From Psychrobacillus sp. NEAU-3TGS (GTDB lineage: Bacteria > Bacillota > Bacilli > Bacillales_A > Planococcaceae), in the NCBI RefSeq assembly GCF_029955155.1, contig NZ_JAPNOZ010000010.1, positions 527,661 to 591,660 on the forward strand: DNA of 64,000 bases. Direction: 5' to 3'. Positions 55,388 through 64,000 of the stretch are shown here, in pieces. Under the pieces are notes generated by a model. That model was not told where the DNA came from and did no database searches. It saw nothing but the letters and a program-made list of their open reading frames with translations. The translations under genes were made by a program, and so were the position numbers. Within the stretch, counting starts at the first letter, position 1. Each line of letters starts with the position of its first letter.

Positions 55388-55858
55388 ATGAACTCAATCG
55401 ATTTAATTCTTTTAAATTTCAACGAAGTACGTAGAAGAAGTATTAAGATTTGGACATCTATTCCCCAAGAAAAATTACATTGGAAACCCGATGACGAAGC
55501 AATGACTTGCATTGAAATGGTTAGGCATGTTCTAGAAAGTGAACATTACTACCATCTAGCTATCCAAAATCAAGGTAGTCTGGCAGTCTTTGATTCTCCT
55601 TTCGAAAAACAACCCTTTACCACTGTAGATGCAGAATTGAAATTTGCAGAACCATTTAGAAATGACTTCATAGAAACTATCAAGTCATATTCTGAAGAAG
55701 ATTTGAACAGTATTAAAATTGATCGTTCTGATTCAGGTTACATAAGAAGTTTGGGAGACATGTTGTTAAGAGTCGCCTATCATGAATCCGTCCATACCGG
55801 TCAATTGCTAGATTACTTAAGAATGGCAGAGGTTCCAAGAGTACGTATTTGGGATTAA
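55388..55858 (+). CDS. DinB-family metal-dependent protein
   Basis: A 156-residue four-helix-bundle protein of the DinB family. The metal-binding histidines are in MVRHVLESEHYY and AYHESVHTGQLLDYLR. Members are often thiol-transferases (bacillithiol-dependent) or stress proteins of unknown reaction. AAAGGAG lies before ATG 55388. Single-gene unit with its own terminator. Confidence 0.88.
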   Translation: MNSIDLILLNFNEVRRRSIKIWTSIPQEKLHWKPDDEAMTCIEMVRHVLESEHYYHLAIQNQGSLAVFDSPFEKQPFTTVDAELKFAEPFRNDFIETIKSYSEEDLNSIKIDRSDSGYIRSLGDMLLRVAYHESVHTGQLLDYLRMAEVPRVRIWD

Positions 55859-55868
55859 TCTATCTTAC

Positions 55869-55899
55869 AGGCGTGATCACTTAGGTGATGCGCCTTTTC
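55869..55899 (+). terminator. terminator of the DinB gene
   Basis: AGGCG-TGATCAC pairs with GTGAT-GCGCCT with a small bulge, then TTTT. Confidence 0.7.
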
Positions 55900-55963
55900 T
55901 CTTTAGTTACTATGCAATTTAGAGTCAAATGCATAAGGAATATTTTATCTGTATATTCAAAAA

Positions 55964-55991
55964 AACAGCCTGGGAAAGACCCCGGCTGTTT
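55964..55991 (-). terminator. terminator of the subtilase gene
   Basis: AAACAGCCTGGG pairs with CCCGGCTGTTT with one mismatch; on the minus strand the hairpin is followed by seven Ts. Confidence 0.85.
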
Positions 55992-56007
55992 CTATAGAAT
56001 TATAAGC

Positions 56008-59000
56008 TCACACAGCTACAGGAATTGGACCTGCACCTGGGATTAGTGTGTCAATATTTGGTACGTTGTACTCTGGAGTTGGTAGCTTCAAATCGAAATC
56101 CGGTGTAACAGACTCTGGGCCTGGTACTAGAGTTTCAGCATTTGGTACAACAGTTTTTAGCGCTGCTTCTTTCACTGTTAAATTGACAGTTAGCTCATTT
56201 TTGCCGTATTTTACAGTGATCGCTGTGCTGCCTGCTTTTTTCGGTCTTACTAGACCATTTGTTACGCTAGCTACTTTAGTGTCTCCCACTTTGTAAGTAG
56301 CTGCTGTTGTTACGTCTTTTTCAGTTGTTGTGCCATTTAATGTTGTAACTTCTTTAATGTTCAGAAGTACTTCTTTTCCTAGTTCTAGATCAATTTGTGT
56401 TTGATCTGCAACTAGTGACACTTCTGCTGCATAAACTGTTACATTTACTGGCACTTCATTTTTGCCATATTTAACAGTTATAGTTGTAGTTCCTGCATTT
56501 TTTGCTCTTACTAAACCGTTTGTTACAGAAGCAATCTGACCATTTGCTACTTTATAAGTTGCAGATGTTGTCACATTTTTTTCTGTTGTTTTTCCATTAG
56601 CTGTTGTTACTTCTGTAATTTTTAGTTGAGCTTCTTTTCCTGATTCCAACTCAAGTTGCGTATTGTCCACAACTAGTGTTACTTCTGGCGCTGTAACCGT
56701 CACGTTTATAGTTAGGTTGTTTTTGCCGTAGCTCACGTTGATTGTTGTAGCTCCTGCTGCTTTTGCTCTTACTACTCCATCAGTTACAGAAGCCACTTTA
56801 CTATCTGCTACTTTATACTTGGCAGCTGTTGTTACATTCTTTTGCGTTGTTTTTCCATCTGCTCCTGTAGTAGTTTCCATAATTTTCAGTTGAGCTTCTT
56901 TTCCAGGTTCTAAGGCAATTTCTGTTGTGTTTGCGCTTAGTGATACTTCCGGCTCTGTTACTGTTACATTTACTGTCACTTCTTTATTGCCGTATTTAGC
57001 AGTGATTGTTGTAGTTCCTGCAGCTTTTGCTTTTACTAAGCCATTGCTTACAGTTGCCACTTTAGTATTTGCTGACTTATATGTTGCAAGAGACGTTACA
57101 TCCGTCTTTTTTGTTTTGCCACCAGCAGAAGTGATCACTTCAGTAATTTTCAGTTGAGCTTCTTTTTGAGGCTCTAGATTCAGTTGAGTATTATTTACTT
57201 CTAGAGTCACAACTGGTTCTGTCACGGTTACATTTACCGTTACTTCATTTTTGCCGTATTTAGCAGTAATTGTTGTATCTCCAGCTCCGATTGCAGTTAC
57301 TAAACCATTGCTTACAGAAGCTACTTTAGTATTAGCCACTTTATACGTCGCTGCTTTTGTTACGTCTGTCTTTTTCGTTTTTCCATCTGCCGTTGTAGTT
57401 TCTTCGGTAATTTTCAGTTGGAACTCTTTGCCTGCCTCCAGGTCAATTTGTGTTTTGTTTGCAGTTAAAGTTACCACTGATTCTGTAACCTTCACATTTA
57501 CCGTCACTTCATTTTTACCGTATTTAGCAGTGATTGTTGTAGTTCCTGCATTTTTAGCTGTTACTAAACCAGCTTTAACAGAAGCAACTTTGCTGTCCGC
57601 TACAGAATATTTTGCAGAGTTGGTTACGTCTACTTTTTTCGATTTGCCATCTGCAGTTGTTGTTACTTCTGTAATTTTTAGTTGCGCTTCTTTTCCTTTT
57701 AACAGATCAAGTTCTGTTTTATTTGCAACAAGTGTCACACCTGGCTCTGTAACAGTTACATTTACAGTAAGCTCGTTTTTACCGTATTTAACTGTAATTG
57801 TTGTGCTTCCTGCATTTTTAGCTGTTACTAAACCATCTTTGACAGTTGCAACTTTGTTATCTGCTACTTTGTATGTTGCCGCTTTTGTTACGTCTTGTTT
57901 TTTCGTTTTGCCATCAGCTGTTGTTGTTACTTCTGTAATTTTAAGTTGTGCTTCTTTTCCTTTTTGAAGATCAACTTGTGTTTTGTTAGCAGTTAATGTA
58001 ACACCTGGTACGATTACGTCCGCATCTTTTACCGTTACATTTACTGTTACTTCGTTTTCACCATGTGTGATAGTGATTGTTGTAGAACCTTTTCCAACTG
58101 CTGTTACTAAACCATTTGTAACTGTTGCGATGCTTTCATCTGCTACCACATACGTAGCTTCTGCAGTTACATCTGTATTTGTCGGTGTGCCTTCAGCAGG
58201 AGTGGAAGTTTCTGTAACAGCTAGTTGAGCTGTTCCTCCTACCGTTAAATCAAGTGCTGTCGGATTTACAGAAAGCGTTACTACTGCATTTTCTTCTTCT
58301 TTTTCATAAATTAAAGCTTCTCCTACATTGCCCGCTGCATCTTTAATGACTACTTTCACAGAATTTGTTGCCGCAGTTACCGGGAATGTGAACGATCCAT
58401 CTTGCGCTAAATCGAATTCTACTGGATTAGCTGTTTCGCCGTTAACAATATAAGAAGCGTTTAGCTTGTCATTTAAGTCATATTCTAGGCCATATAAATA
58501 TAACTCTTCGTTATATTCAATATACTTGTCTGTTACTTGGCCAGTTGCTACTCCATCTTTCACAGAACCTGTTACTGCTGGTTTAGTTGTTTTCACTACT
58601 ACTGGTCCAACGTAGTCACTAACTACTCCTGAAGCAGCAAGTGCTGTAAAGTCAATTGTATATAGACCATCTGGAATTGTTGTTGCCGGAGCACTGCCCC
58701 ATGGTTTATATTGTCCAGCCACGTTTAGTGTATACGATCCTTTTCCAAGTGAAGAACCTGCATGTAAATAGCCGATGTAGCCATCCCCGTACTCTCCACC
58801 TTCAGGATTCATAATATCCCAAAGCTCAATATAGTTTGTTGTCACATCACCTGTTAATGTAAATGAAAGTACCGCTGAATCTTTCACACCATCTCCATTG
58901 AAGGAAAGATCCGTTCCAGAAATTTTCATATCTCTAATTTCTGTAGTAGCAACTCCACCAAAATCAGCTGCGAATGGCAATGAAATTTCTGAACCACCAC

Positions 59001-61362
59001 CGTTGATATGGATATATCCTAGAATTTCAGATCCGTTTGGCGCTGTAGCTTTAGAAGCAGTTAACTTAACATTTAACACTTGCTCTCCACTTAAAGTAAA
59101 TGTCGGCTTATCTACCGTTACTTTAGCATCGCCAAATGTTTTTACCGTATCAACTGTTACTTGATAATTTCCTCCCGTACCCTTCAAGTCTTTAACTAGA
59201 ATTTGTTTTGTAACGGAAAGGTTTTCATCTTTTAATGATTGTGGACCAAATGTAACTGTCCCTTTTAAGTTTTCTACGATTGCTCCACTACCATCTAGTA
59301 CTGCTGTATCTACTGCATAAGCAAGTGCAGATGGATGAGCTGCTGCATACGCATTTACACGTCCAGCACCTTGCGCGAATACATCGTATTTAGATTTGTT
59401 AAGCACTTTAGCTGTATTGGAAAGCGCTACTTTTACATCGAACGCATTCCAGTCTGGATTTGCTTGTTTTACAAGTGCTGCAATACCAGCGATATGCGGT
59501 GTAGCCATCGATGTTCCCGTTTTACGATCATAAGCTGTGTTGTAAACCACTTCTGGGAAATCTGCTTTGTACATTGGAATGGTAGACATAATATTCGTTC
59601 CAGGTGCAGTTACATCTGGTTTAATATCAAAGTTAGGAGTGGATGGTCCACGTGAACTTGAATCGTTTACCTCATCCCCAACAGTTGCTGTAGAGTGGAA
59701 ATTACCAAAGGAAACTTTTCCTGTTCCTCCATTCAATGCTGCACGAATAGCATCTCCATCAGTTTGAGACATATCAAATGTTGGGATAAACGCAAATGAA
59801 TCACCTAGGAATGTACCAGATGCGTTCGGTGCATTCGTTCCACCTGCAAAGTTATGGATAATCGTTGCAACTGCTCCGTTTTCCTTTGCATACTCGATCT
59901 TATCAACAAACGCAATGCTACCACGAGAGATCAATGCAACTTTACCATTCACATCGATTCCTTGGTAATCCTTTGCTTCTCCGTTTCCAGGAACTGCTAC
60001 TAAGTCAAATTCACCTTGCAATTGTGATGCTAAGTCTTGACCAAAAGTAGTGCCCATTAACTGTAATTGTTTAGTTAGATTGTAATTACCAACTGTAACT
60101 TTCACTTGTCCATCGTACATTGTTTCAGGGTTAGTCGTGTTTCCAACTGCAATTCCTAAACGTGCTGTACCTGGAGTTCCCATCGTCCCGCGGTTAGGGC
60201 CGTCATTACCAGTTGCGATTACCGCAATTGTTCCAGCCATCATTGCGTTGTTGATTGCAAATGATCCACTGTCTGTTTCTGTATTAGCGCCGCCACCAAG
60301 TGATAGATTAATAACATCCATCTCTTCAATAACTGCTGTGTCAATTGCTTTTACGATACCAGAAGTAGCTCCACTTCCATATGCCCCAAGCACTCGGTAA
60401 GCGTAAAGATCTACTTTTGGAGCGATTCCTTTAATGCCGTATTGGTTCGCACCGATTGCTGCAATAGTACCCGCAACATGTGTACCATGAGAAGTATAGA
60501 ACGCACTTCCATTTGCATTAAATTCTGGCGTCCCAGCAGGTCGTTCTACTGGTGAAGTTTCGGATGCATCGTTATCTGCACGTGGTCTTGTATAGGTAGA
60601 GGAATTCGGTATAAAGTTCTTTCCACCTTTATAAATGTTTGCAAATTCTGGATGATCTGCATCAATCCCAGTATCAAGTACTGCCACTTTGATGCCTTGT
60701 CCTTCTATTCCTTCATTCCAAAGTTGTTCTATTCCTAAGAATGAAATACTTGTGTTCATTTTTGCATCTACTACTTTATCTTTGTTGATCGTAGAAGGTT
60801 TAGTCGGTTTCGTTTTTTGTGGTTCTGCCGATGCATGAACGATCGTATCTGGTTCTACTAATGTCACACCTGGAACAGTTAGTAGTTTTGGAAGATCGCT
60901 CGCTTTTACAGTTGCTGCAAAACCGTTTAGTACAGTATCGAATGTATAGCCTTGTTTAATCGAGATATTTTTTAATGCTAATTCTTTTTGTACGGAAATT
61001 TGTTGGCTTTTTACTTTGCTTCTCACTTGGCTTTTTTGTGAGGCAGAGAATGATTTCCCCTTTAACTCGCTAATTCCCTTTTCTAGGGCAACTGGTTTTT
61101 CAGATAAATGTATGATTACCGCAACCTCTTGGTTACCTGTGAGACTCTGTAATTCTTTGTGTAGTTTAGGTGCTCCATCCAATAAATTTAATTGATCAGC
61201 GATTGCCGATTTTAGCTGCATCGTGCTTTCGCTTGGGATGTTTTGTTTAAATGGTTTTACAGCCGCGTTCGCAGAAGCTGTTATAGCTGGACTGAACATC
61301 GTAAAGACCATAGCTAGTACCATAAATAGGCTAAATAACTTATTTAATGTTTTTTTCTCCAA
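56008..61362 (-). CDS. secreted S8 subtilase with PA domain and eight Ig-like repeats
   Basis: A 1784-residue secreted Vpr-like serine protease. Order: signal peptide (1-34), I9-type propeptide (about 75-180), catalytic domain with Asp230 (VAVLDTGID), His292 (SHGTHVAG), oxyanion Asn386 and Ser618 (GTSMATPHIAG), a PA insert (about 450-545) between His and Ser, Fn3-like domains (about 680-1020), then eight ~88-residue Big2-like repeats (about 1028-1735) and a 49-residue C-terminal tail with ETLVPG and DTLIPG. No LPxTG, SLH or membrane anchor is visible. TTG 61362 follows GGGGG. Its job may be protein turnover at the surface or nutrition. Confidence 0.92.
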   Translation of the reverse strand: MEKKTLNKLFSLFMVLAMVFTMFSPAITASANAAVKPFKQNIPSESTMQLKSAIADQLNLLDGAPKLHKELQSLTGNQEVAVIIHLSEKPVALEKGISELKGKSFSASQKSQVRSKVKSQQISVQKELALKNISIKQGYTFDTVLNGFAATVKASDLPKLLTVPGVTLVEPDTIVHASAEPQKTKPTKPSTINKDKVVDAKMNTSISFLGIEQLWNEGIEGQGIKVAVLDTGIDADHPEFANIYKGGKNFIPNSSTYTRPRADNDASETSPVERPAGTPEFNANGSAFYTSHGTHVAGTIAAIGANQYGIKGIAPKVDLYAYRVLGAYGSGATSGIVKAIDTAVIEEMDVINLSLGGGANTETDSGSFAINNAMMAGTIAVIATGNDGPNRGTMGTPGTARLGIAVGNTTNPETMYDGQVKVTVGNYNLTKQLQLMGTTFGQDLASQLQGEFDLVAVPGNGEAKDYQGIDVNGKVALISRGSIAFVDKIEYAKENGAVATIIHNFAGGTNAPNASGTFLGDSFAFIPTFDMSQTDGDAIRAALNGGTGKVSFGNFHSTATVGDEVNDSSSRGPSTPNFDIKPDVTAPGTNIMSTIPMYKADFPEVVYNTAYDRKTGTSMATPHIAGIAALVKQANPDWNAFDVKVALSNTAKVLNKSKYDVFAQGAGRVNAYAAAHPSALAYAVDTAVLDGSGAIVENLKGTVTFGPQSLKDENLSVTKQILVKDLKGTGGNYQVTVDTVKTFGDAKVTVDKPTFTLSGEQVLNVKLTASKATAPNGSEILGYIHINGGGSEISLPFAADFGGVATTEIRDMKISGTDLSFNGDGVKDSAVLSFTLTGDVTTNYIELWDIMNPEGGEYGDGYIGYLHAGSSLGKGSYTLNVAGQYKPWGSAPATTIPDGLYTIDFTALAASGVVSDYVGPVVVKTTKPAVTGSVKDGVATGQVTDKYIEYNEELYLYGLEYDLNDKLNASYIVNGETANPVEFDLAQDGSFTFPVTAATNSVKVVIKDAAGNVGEALIYEKEEENAVVTLSVNPTALDLTVGGTAQLAVTETSTPAEGTPTNTDVTAEATYVVADESIATVTNGLVTAVGKGSTTITITHGENEVTVNVTVKDADVIVPGVTLTANKTQVDLQKGKEAQLKITEVTTTADGKTKKQDVTKAATYKVADNKVATVKDGLVTAKNAGSTTITVKYGKNELTVNVTVTEPGVTLVANKTELDLLKGKEAQLKITEVTTTADGKSKKVDVTNSAKYSVADSKVASVKAGLVTAKNAGTTTITAKYGKNEVTVNVKVTESVVTLTANKTQIDLEAGKEFQLKITEETTTADGKTKKTDVTKAATYKVANTKVASVSNGLVTAIGAGDTTITAKYGKNEVTVNVTVTEPVVTLEVNNTQLNLEPQKEAQLKITEVITSAGGKTKKTDVTSLATYKSANTKVATVSNGLVKAKAAGTTTITAKYGNKEVTVNVTVTEPEVSLSANTTEIALEPGKEAQLKIMETTTGADGKTTQKNVTTAAKYKVADSKVASVTDGVVRAKAAGATTINVSYGKNNLTINVTVTAPEVTLVVDNTQLELESGKEAQLKITEVTTANGKTTEKNVTTSATYKVANGQIASVTNGLVRAKNAGTTTITVKYGKNEVPVNVTVYAAEVSLVADQTQIDLELGKEVLLNIKEVTTLNGTTTEKDVTTAATYKVGDTKVASVTNGLVRPKKAGSTAITVKYGKNELTVNLTVKEAALKTVVPNAETLVPGPESVTPDFDLKLPTPEYNVPNIDTLIPGAGPIPVAV
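56160..58281 (-). repeat. eight tandem ~264-bp repeats coding for Ig-like domains
   Basis: The DNA here is eight tandem units of about 264 bases. Each encodes a domain with KEAQLKITEVTT, a DVT-x4-Y strand, KVASV-x-GLV and TTIT-x-KYGKNEVTVNVTV. Units 2 to 4 are most alike, the first and last most diverged. Copy number may change by recombination. Confidence 0.85.
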
Positions 61363-61898
61363 TCATAATTCCCCCATTTTCCCCGAATGTTTACTCTTTG
61401 AAACTATAAGTTTGTCCAGCATCATGCTAATGCTTTTTTATAATAATCGCTTCCTTTCTGTTAAAATAATGAGCGTTACATATAAAGTAACCCCCATCAT
61501 TTCATGCTGTTTTTAATGTATGTGTTAATTCATGGTGCTATGACTTAAGACACGAGTTTTGTTCTATGCTGATTTTTTCTAGATGGAAGAGTGATGTGAT
61601 AGGCTGAGGAGTAAGATAATAGATTTTTACTTTCTATTATTATAGTATAAATATTCTAAAAATTGAAACACCATTTTATTCCTATTTTTGGATTTATATT
61701 AGGATATTATTATTGTAGGTTCGTAAATTATGTCATTAGATTACAATTTTCTACAGATATTGATAAGTATGCAGGAAAACAATGTGATAAGTACCAATTA
61801 GTCTTATTTTGAAAGACTAACTGACGTGCGTTCAGGAAACAAAAATGGGTACCCGATTCAACTTTCTTCTGAACCGGATACCCTTTTAATAATTTATT
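61363..61898. other. 536-bp intergenic space
   Basis: Apart from the ribosome binding site of the subtilase and the terminator of the next gene I see no gene, RNA or repeat. It is AT-rich and probably carries the subtilase promoter. Confidence 0.5.
61847..61883 (-). terminator. terminator of the OppA-like gene
   Basis: GGGTACCCG-ATTCA pairs with TGAAC-CGGATACCC with one mismatch, followed on the minus strand by ATTTTTG. Confidence 0.8.
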
Positions 61899-63614
61899 TT
61901 ATTCTTTTCCAGAAATATAAGTCCACTTGTAGCTATAGTCACCAGTGAATGGGTGAGCGACAATACCATGTACATAAGGTTTTTGTAGCGACATTGTTCC
62001 CGTTTGATATAAATTGACAATCGATGCCTCTTCTTCGACAACCACTTTTTCAGCTTCCGCTAATGCTGTCCAACGTGCTGCTGGATCTAGCGCAAGTTCG
62101 CCTTTTGCTTTTTCAAGCAGTGCATCGAATTTTTCGTTAGAGAAGGACATATTATTTTGGGATGACTCCGATTGGAATAAATCCAAAAATGTAACCGGAT
62201 CCTGGAAGTCAGGTGCCCAACCAGTGCTTTGGATATCGTAATCTTGAGCTGCATCTAAATCTAATTTAACATTGAATGGAAGGTTCTTTATATTAAGCGT
62301 AAGCCCTTTAAGATTTGACTCCATCTGTGACTTTAAGTAAGCATCTAAGTTTTTAGAAAGCTCGGTGTCACCAGAAATATATTCGAATGTCACCTCTGTC
62401 AGACCTTCTTCTTTCAACCCTTCCTCCCATAATTTCGCGGCTTCTTCTGCATTGAATGGAAGCATATCACCGTTTACGTCACGGAAGTCCTGTTTGTTTT
62501 CATCGAATGCAAACCCAGTTGGTACAAGGAAGTCTGCCTGAATAGAACCGTTTGCTAGAACAACATCCACCATATCCTTCTTGTTGAAAGACATAGCAAT
62601 CGCTTTTCGTAACTTCACATTGGAAAGCGGTGTCTTTTCACCATTTCGTTCTTGATTTAACTTCAAATAGTAAACAGTCGGTTTCAGAACTTGCTCCACT
62701 TCCACGTCATCCGCGTACTGCATTGCAAATTCCCCAGTCAGTCCAACTCGATCTTTTTCACCATTATTATACAAGTTAACAGCTGTACCTGGTTCTTTAA
62801 TAACGTCCACATTAATCATATCAAGTTTTACTGTTTCTGCATCCCAATACTCTGGGTTCTTTTCCATGGACCAAGAGAGACCTGTGCCATCCCAGTTTTT
62901 AAGGATAAATGGTCCATTCGATATTAAACTTTCTGAATTTGTACCGTAGTTCTCTCCCTGTGCAGTTACATACGCCTCATTTTGTGGATAAAAAGTTCCA
63001 AAAGCCATTAGGGAAATAAAATAAGGAACTGGACGTTCTAGTGTCACCACTAACGTTTTGTCATCCTTCGCCTCTACCCCTAGCTCCGATTTATCCAGCT
63101 GGCCATTCGCAATTTCTGTTGCATTTTTAATAATACCAGTCATCATATAAGGTCCGTAAGTCGATCCGGTAGCCGGGTCAACCGCACGCTGCCATGCAAA
63201 CACAAAGTCTTTTGCAGTAACAGGTGTACCATCAGACCATTTAGCATCACGTAATTTAAATGTATATGTTAGACCATCTTCACTAACTTCAGGCTCGCTT
63301 TCAGCCATAGCAGGAACCGCTACATTTTCTTGGTCTAAACGGAACAATCCTTCTCCAATATTGTTTAATACATTGAAAGAAACAGCATCATCCGCAAGAA
63401 CGGAGTCAACAGATGGAATCTCTGCACGCTCCACTAAATTTAATACTTGTTCTTTATCGAGTTTATCGCCTGTTGCCTTTTCTGTACCTTCTGCTTGTTC
63501 CGCGTCATTTGTATCGACAGAAGAGTCGGCGTTGTCCCCCTCGCCGCATGCTGCTAAAAAGATACCTAGGACCAAAATCATTCCTAAAAGCCAAAATAAT
63601 TTGTTTTTCAACAT
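61899..63614 (-). CDS. OppA-type oligopeptide-binding lipoprotein
   Basis: A 571-residue extracellular lipoprotein. Signal peptide with lipobox LAACGEG, an acidic linker, then the SBP_bac_5 fold with the family signature LRDAKWSDGTPVTAKDFVFAWQRAVDP and a C-terminal WAPDFQDPVTFLDLF. It captures peptides for an Opp/Dpp ABC transporter; no permease or ATPase gene lies in the window, so it may be an orphan binding protein. ATG 63614 follows AAGGGG at seven bases. Confidence 0.92.
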   Translation of the reverse strand: MLKNKLFWLLGMILVLGIFLAACGEGDNADSSVDTNDAEQAEGTEKATGDKLDKEQVLNLVERAEIPSVDSVLADDAVSFNVLNNIGEGLFRLDQENVAVPAMAESEPEVSEDGLTYTFKLRDAKWSDGTPVTAKDFVFAWQRAVDPATGSTYGPYMMTGIIKNATEIANGQLDKSELGVEAKDDKTLVVTLERPVPYFISLMAFGTFYPQNEAYVTAQGENYGTNSESLISNGPFILKNWDGTGLSWSMEKNPEYWDAETVKLDMINVDVIKEPGTAVNLYNNGEKDRVGLTGEFAMQYADDVEVEQVLKPTVYYLKLNQERNGEKTPLSNVKLRKAIAMSFNKKDMVDVVLANGSIQADFLVPTGFAFDENKQDFRDVNGDMLPFNAEEAAKLWEEGLKEEGLTEVTFEYISGDTELSKNLDAYLKSQMESNLKGLTLNIKNLPFNVKLDLDAAQDYDIQSTGWAPDFQDPVTFLDLFQSESSQNNMSFSNEKFDALLEKAKGELALDPAARWTALAEAEKVVVEEEASIVNLYQTGTMSLQKPYVHGIVAHPFTGDYSYKWTYISGKE

Positions 63615-63756
63615 AAACATACCCCTTTTTACTTTCTTGAAATAATGATTTCTCTTTCTATTATACATGATTCTATTTAATAATCTCGGTTTATTTCAGA
63701 ATAGTTTAAAAGTTGGACGCGCTTACATTTTTATTTGCTATTAATTCAATATTTTT

Positions 63757-63815
63757 CATTAGAAGACAATACAGATAGTTAAGAGAAATTTCAAAGCAAT
63801 AATAGTCTTCTAATG
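63757..63815. promoter_or_regulatory. 11-bp inverted repeat upstream of the OppA-like gene
   Basis: CATTAGAAGAC (63757-63767) and GTCTTCTAATG (63805-63815) are perfect complements with a 37-base spacer, 143-200 bases upstream of the start. It may be an operator or an RNA leader. The rest of 63615-64000 shows nothing else but the next hairpin. Confidence 0.45.
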
Positions 63816-63907
63816 TCTGGTTCAGCCACGACACAAGATGCTGTTACTAGATATGGATTGGTGTTTGTATAAGATAAGTTGATTTATAACTATTTATTCC
63901 TATAGAA

Positions 63908-63969
63908 AAAACACCTCCGCATTGATGAATTAGGTATTAATCTACCCGTTTTTCAATGAAAGGTGTTTT
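63908..63969. terminator. hairpin near the right edge
   Basis: AAAACACCT (63908-63916) pairs with AGGTGTTTT (63961-63969), with inner ATTGA/TCAAT pairing. Probably the terminator of a gene to the right on the minus strand. Confidence 0.55.
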
Positions 63970-64000
63970 ATTTGTCTATTTTCTTTAACAGGAAAATCTA

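Noticed and set aside
56160-58281. Regular ~264-bp direct repeats that could be mistaken for a CRISPR or satellite array
   Set aside because: They keep one open reading frame and encode Ig-like domains; no short repeat-spacer pattern.
56048-60400. Several long plus-strand open frames opposite the subtilase
   Set aside because: They are shadows of the repetitive coding strand with no ribosome binding sites and odd composition.
1-64000. tRNA, rRNA or prophage genes
   Set aside because: No cloverleaf, rRNA-like or phage structural gene was seen in reading the window.

Overview
The window is low-GC DNA from a Bacillales bacterium, most likely of the Planococcaceae type (Psychrobacillus, Lysinibacillus or a relative). 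Support comes from a ComK homologue, strong AGGAGG-type ribosome binding sites with many GTG/TTG starts, an SLH-domain cell-wall hydrolase, an SbsC-like S-layer-type protein, a CpsC/CpsD/CpsB tyrosine-kinase trio and an LCP transferase. This assignment is inferred from gene content; no rRNA, tRNA, CRISPR array, prophage or complete insertion sequence was seen.

Region 1 (1-4.1 kb, minus strand): SDR dehydrogenase, glutamine-synthetase-like ligase, aldehyde dehydrogenase and the start of an APC permease. Together they suggest uptake of an amine or amino alcohol, gamma-glutamylation and stepwise oxidation. A decayed gene and a half copy of a palindromic repeat follow (4.3-4.9 kb).

Region 2 (4.9-24.9 kb): a long minus-strand glycan operon. 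It has an RpiR/SIS regulator behind a good sigma-A promoter, a YesL-like protein, a sugar ABC transporter (lipoprotein and two permeases, no ATPase), DUF4127, an FAD oxidoreductase, a GHL10 hydrolase, NanE, a ROK kinase, an esterase, a GH20 hexosaminidase (with an in-frame TGA near its end), an SGNH esterase and an AXE1 deacetylase. Beside it are a secreted protein of unknown function and a large secreted GHL10 protein. NanE plus ROK kinase without a sialate lyase points to N-acetylmannosamine entering GlcNAc-6-P. I propose that the locus breaks down an acetylated ManNAc/GlcNAc polymer, possibly a secondary cell wall polymer. This is the best candidate for an undescribed system.

Region 3 (25-45.4 kb, minus strand): an exopolysaccharide locus. 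It runs from chain-length/kinase/phosphatase genes through a bacillosamine-type module (4,6-dehydratase, aminotransferase, acetyltransferase, phosphoglycosyl transferase), GalU, two GT4 glycosyltransferases, a flippase, an asparagine-synthase-like gene, GNAT and FemAB-like genes, a deacetylase and a Wzy-type polymerase. Several genes are interrupted by one-base shifts in A/T runs, pgi is clearly decayed, and a DegT remnant is fused to an MmgE/PrpD remnant. Sequencing error and true decay cannot be separated for all of these from sequence alone.

Region 4 (45.5-64 kb): surface and regulatory genes. These are an SGNH-like protein and an LCP gene (frameshifted), a membrane-anchored unknown, an SbsC-like protein, a SEC-C/helix-turn-helix protein, a zinc-ribbon membrane protein with an apparent ATC start, a sigma-70 factor, ComK, an SLH-NlpC/P60 hydrolase, DinB, a 1784-residue subtilase with eight Ig-like repeats, and an OppA-type lipoprotein. 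Copies of a 43-bp palindromic repeat are scattered through the window.
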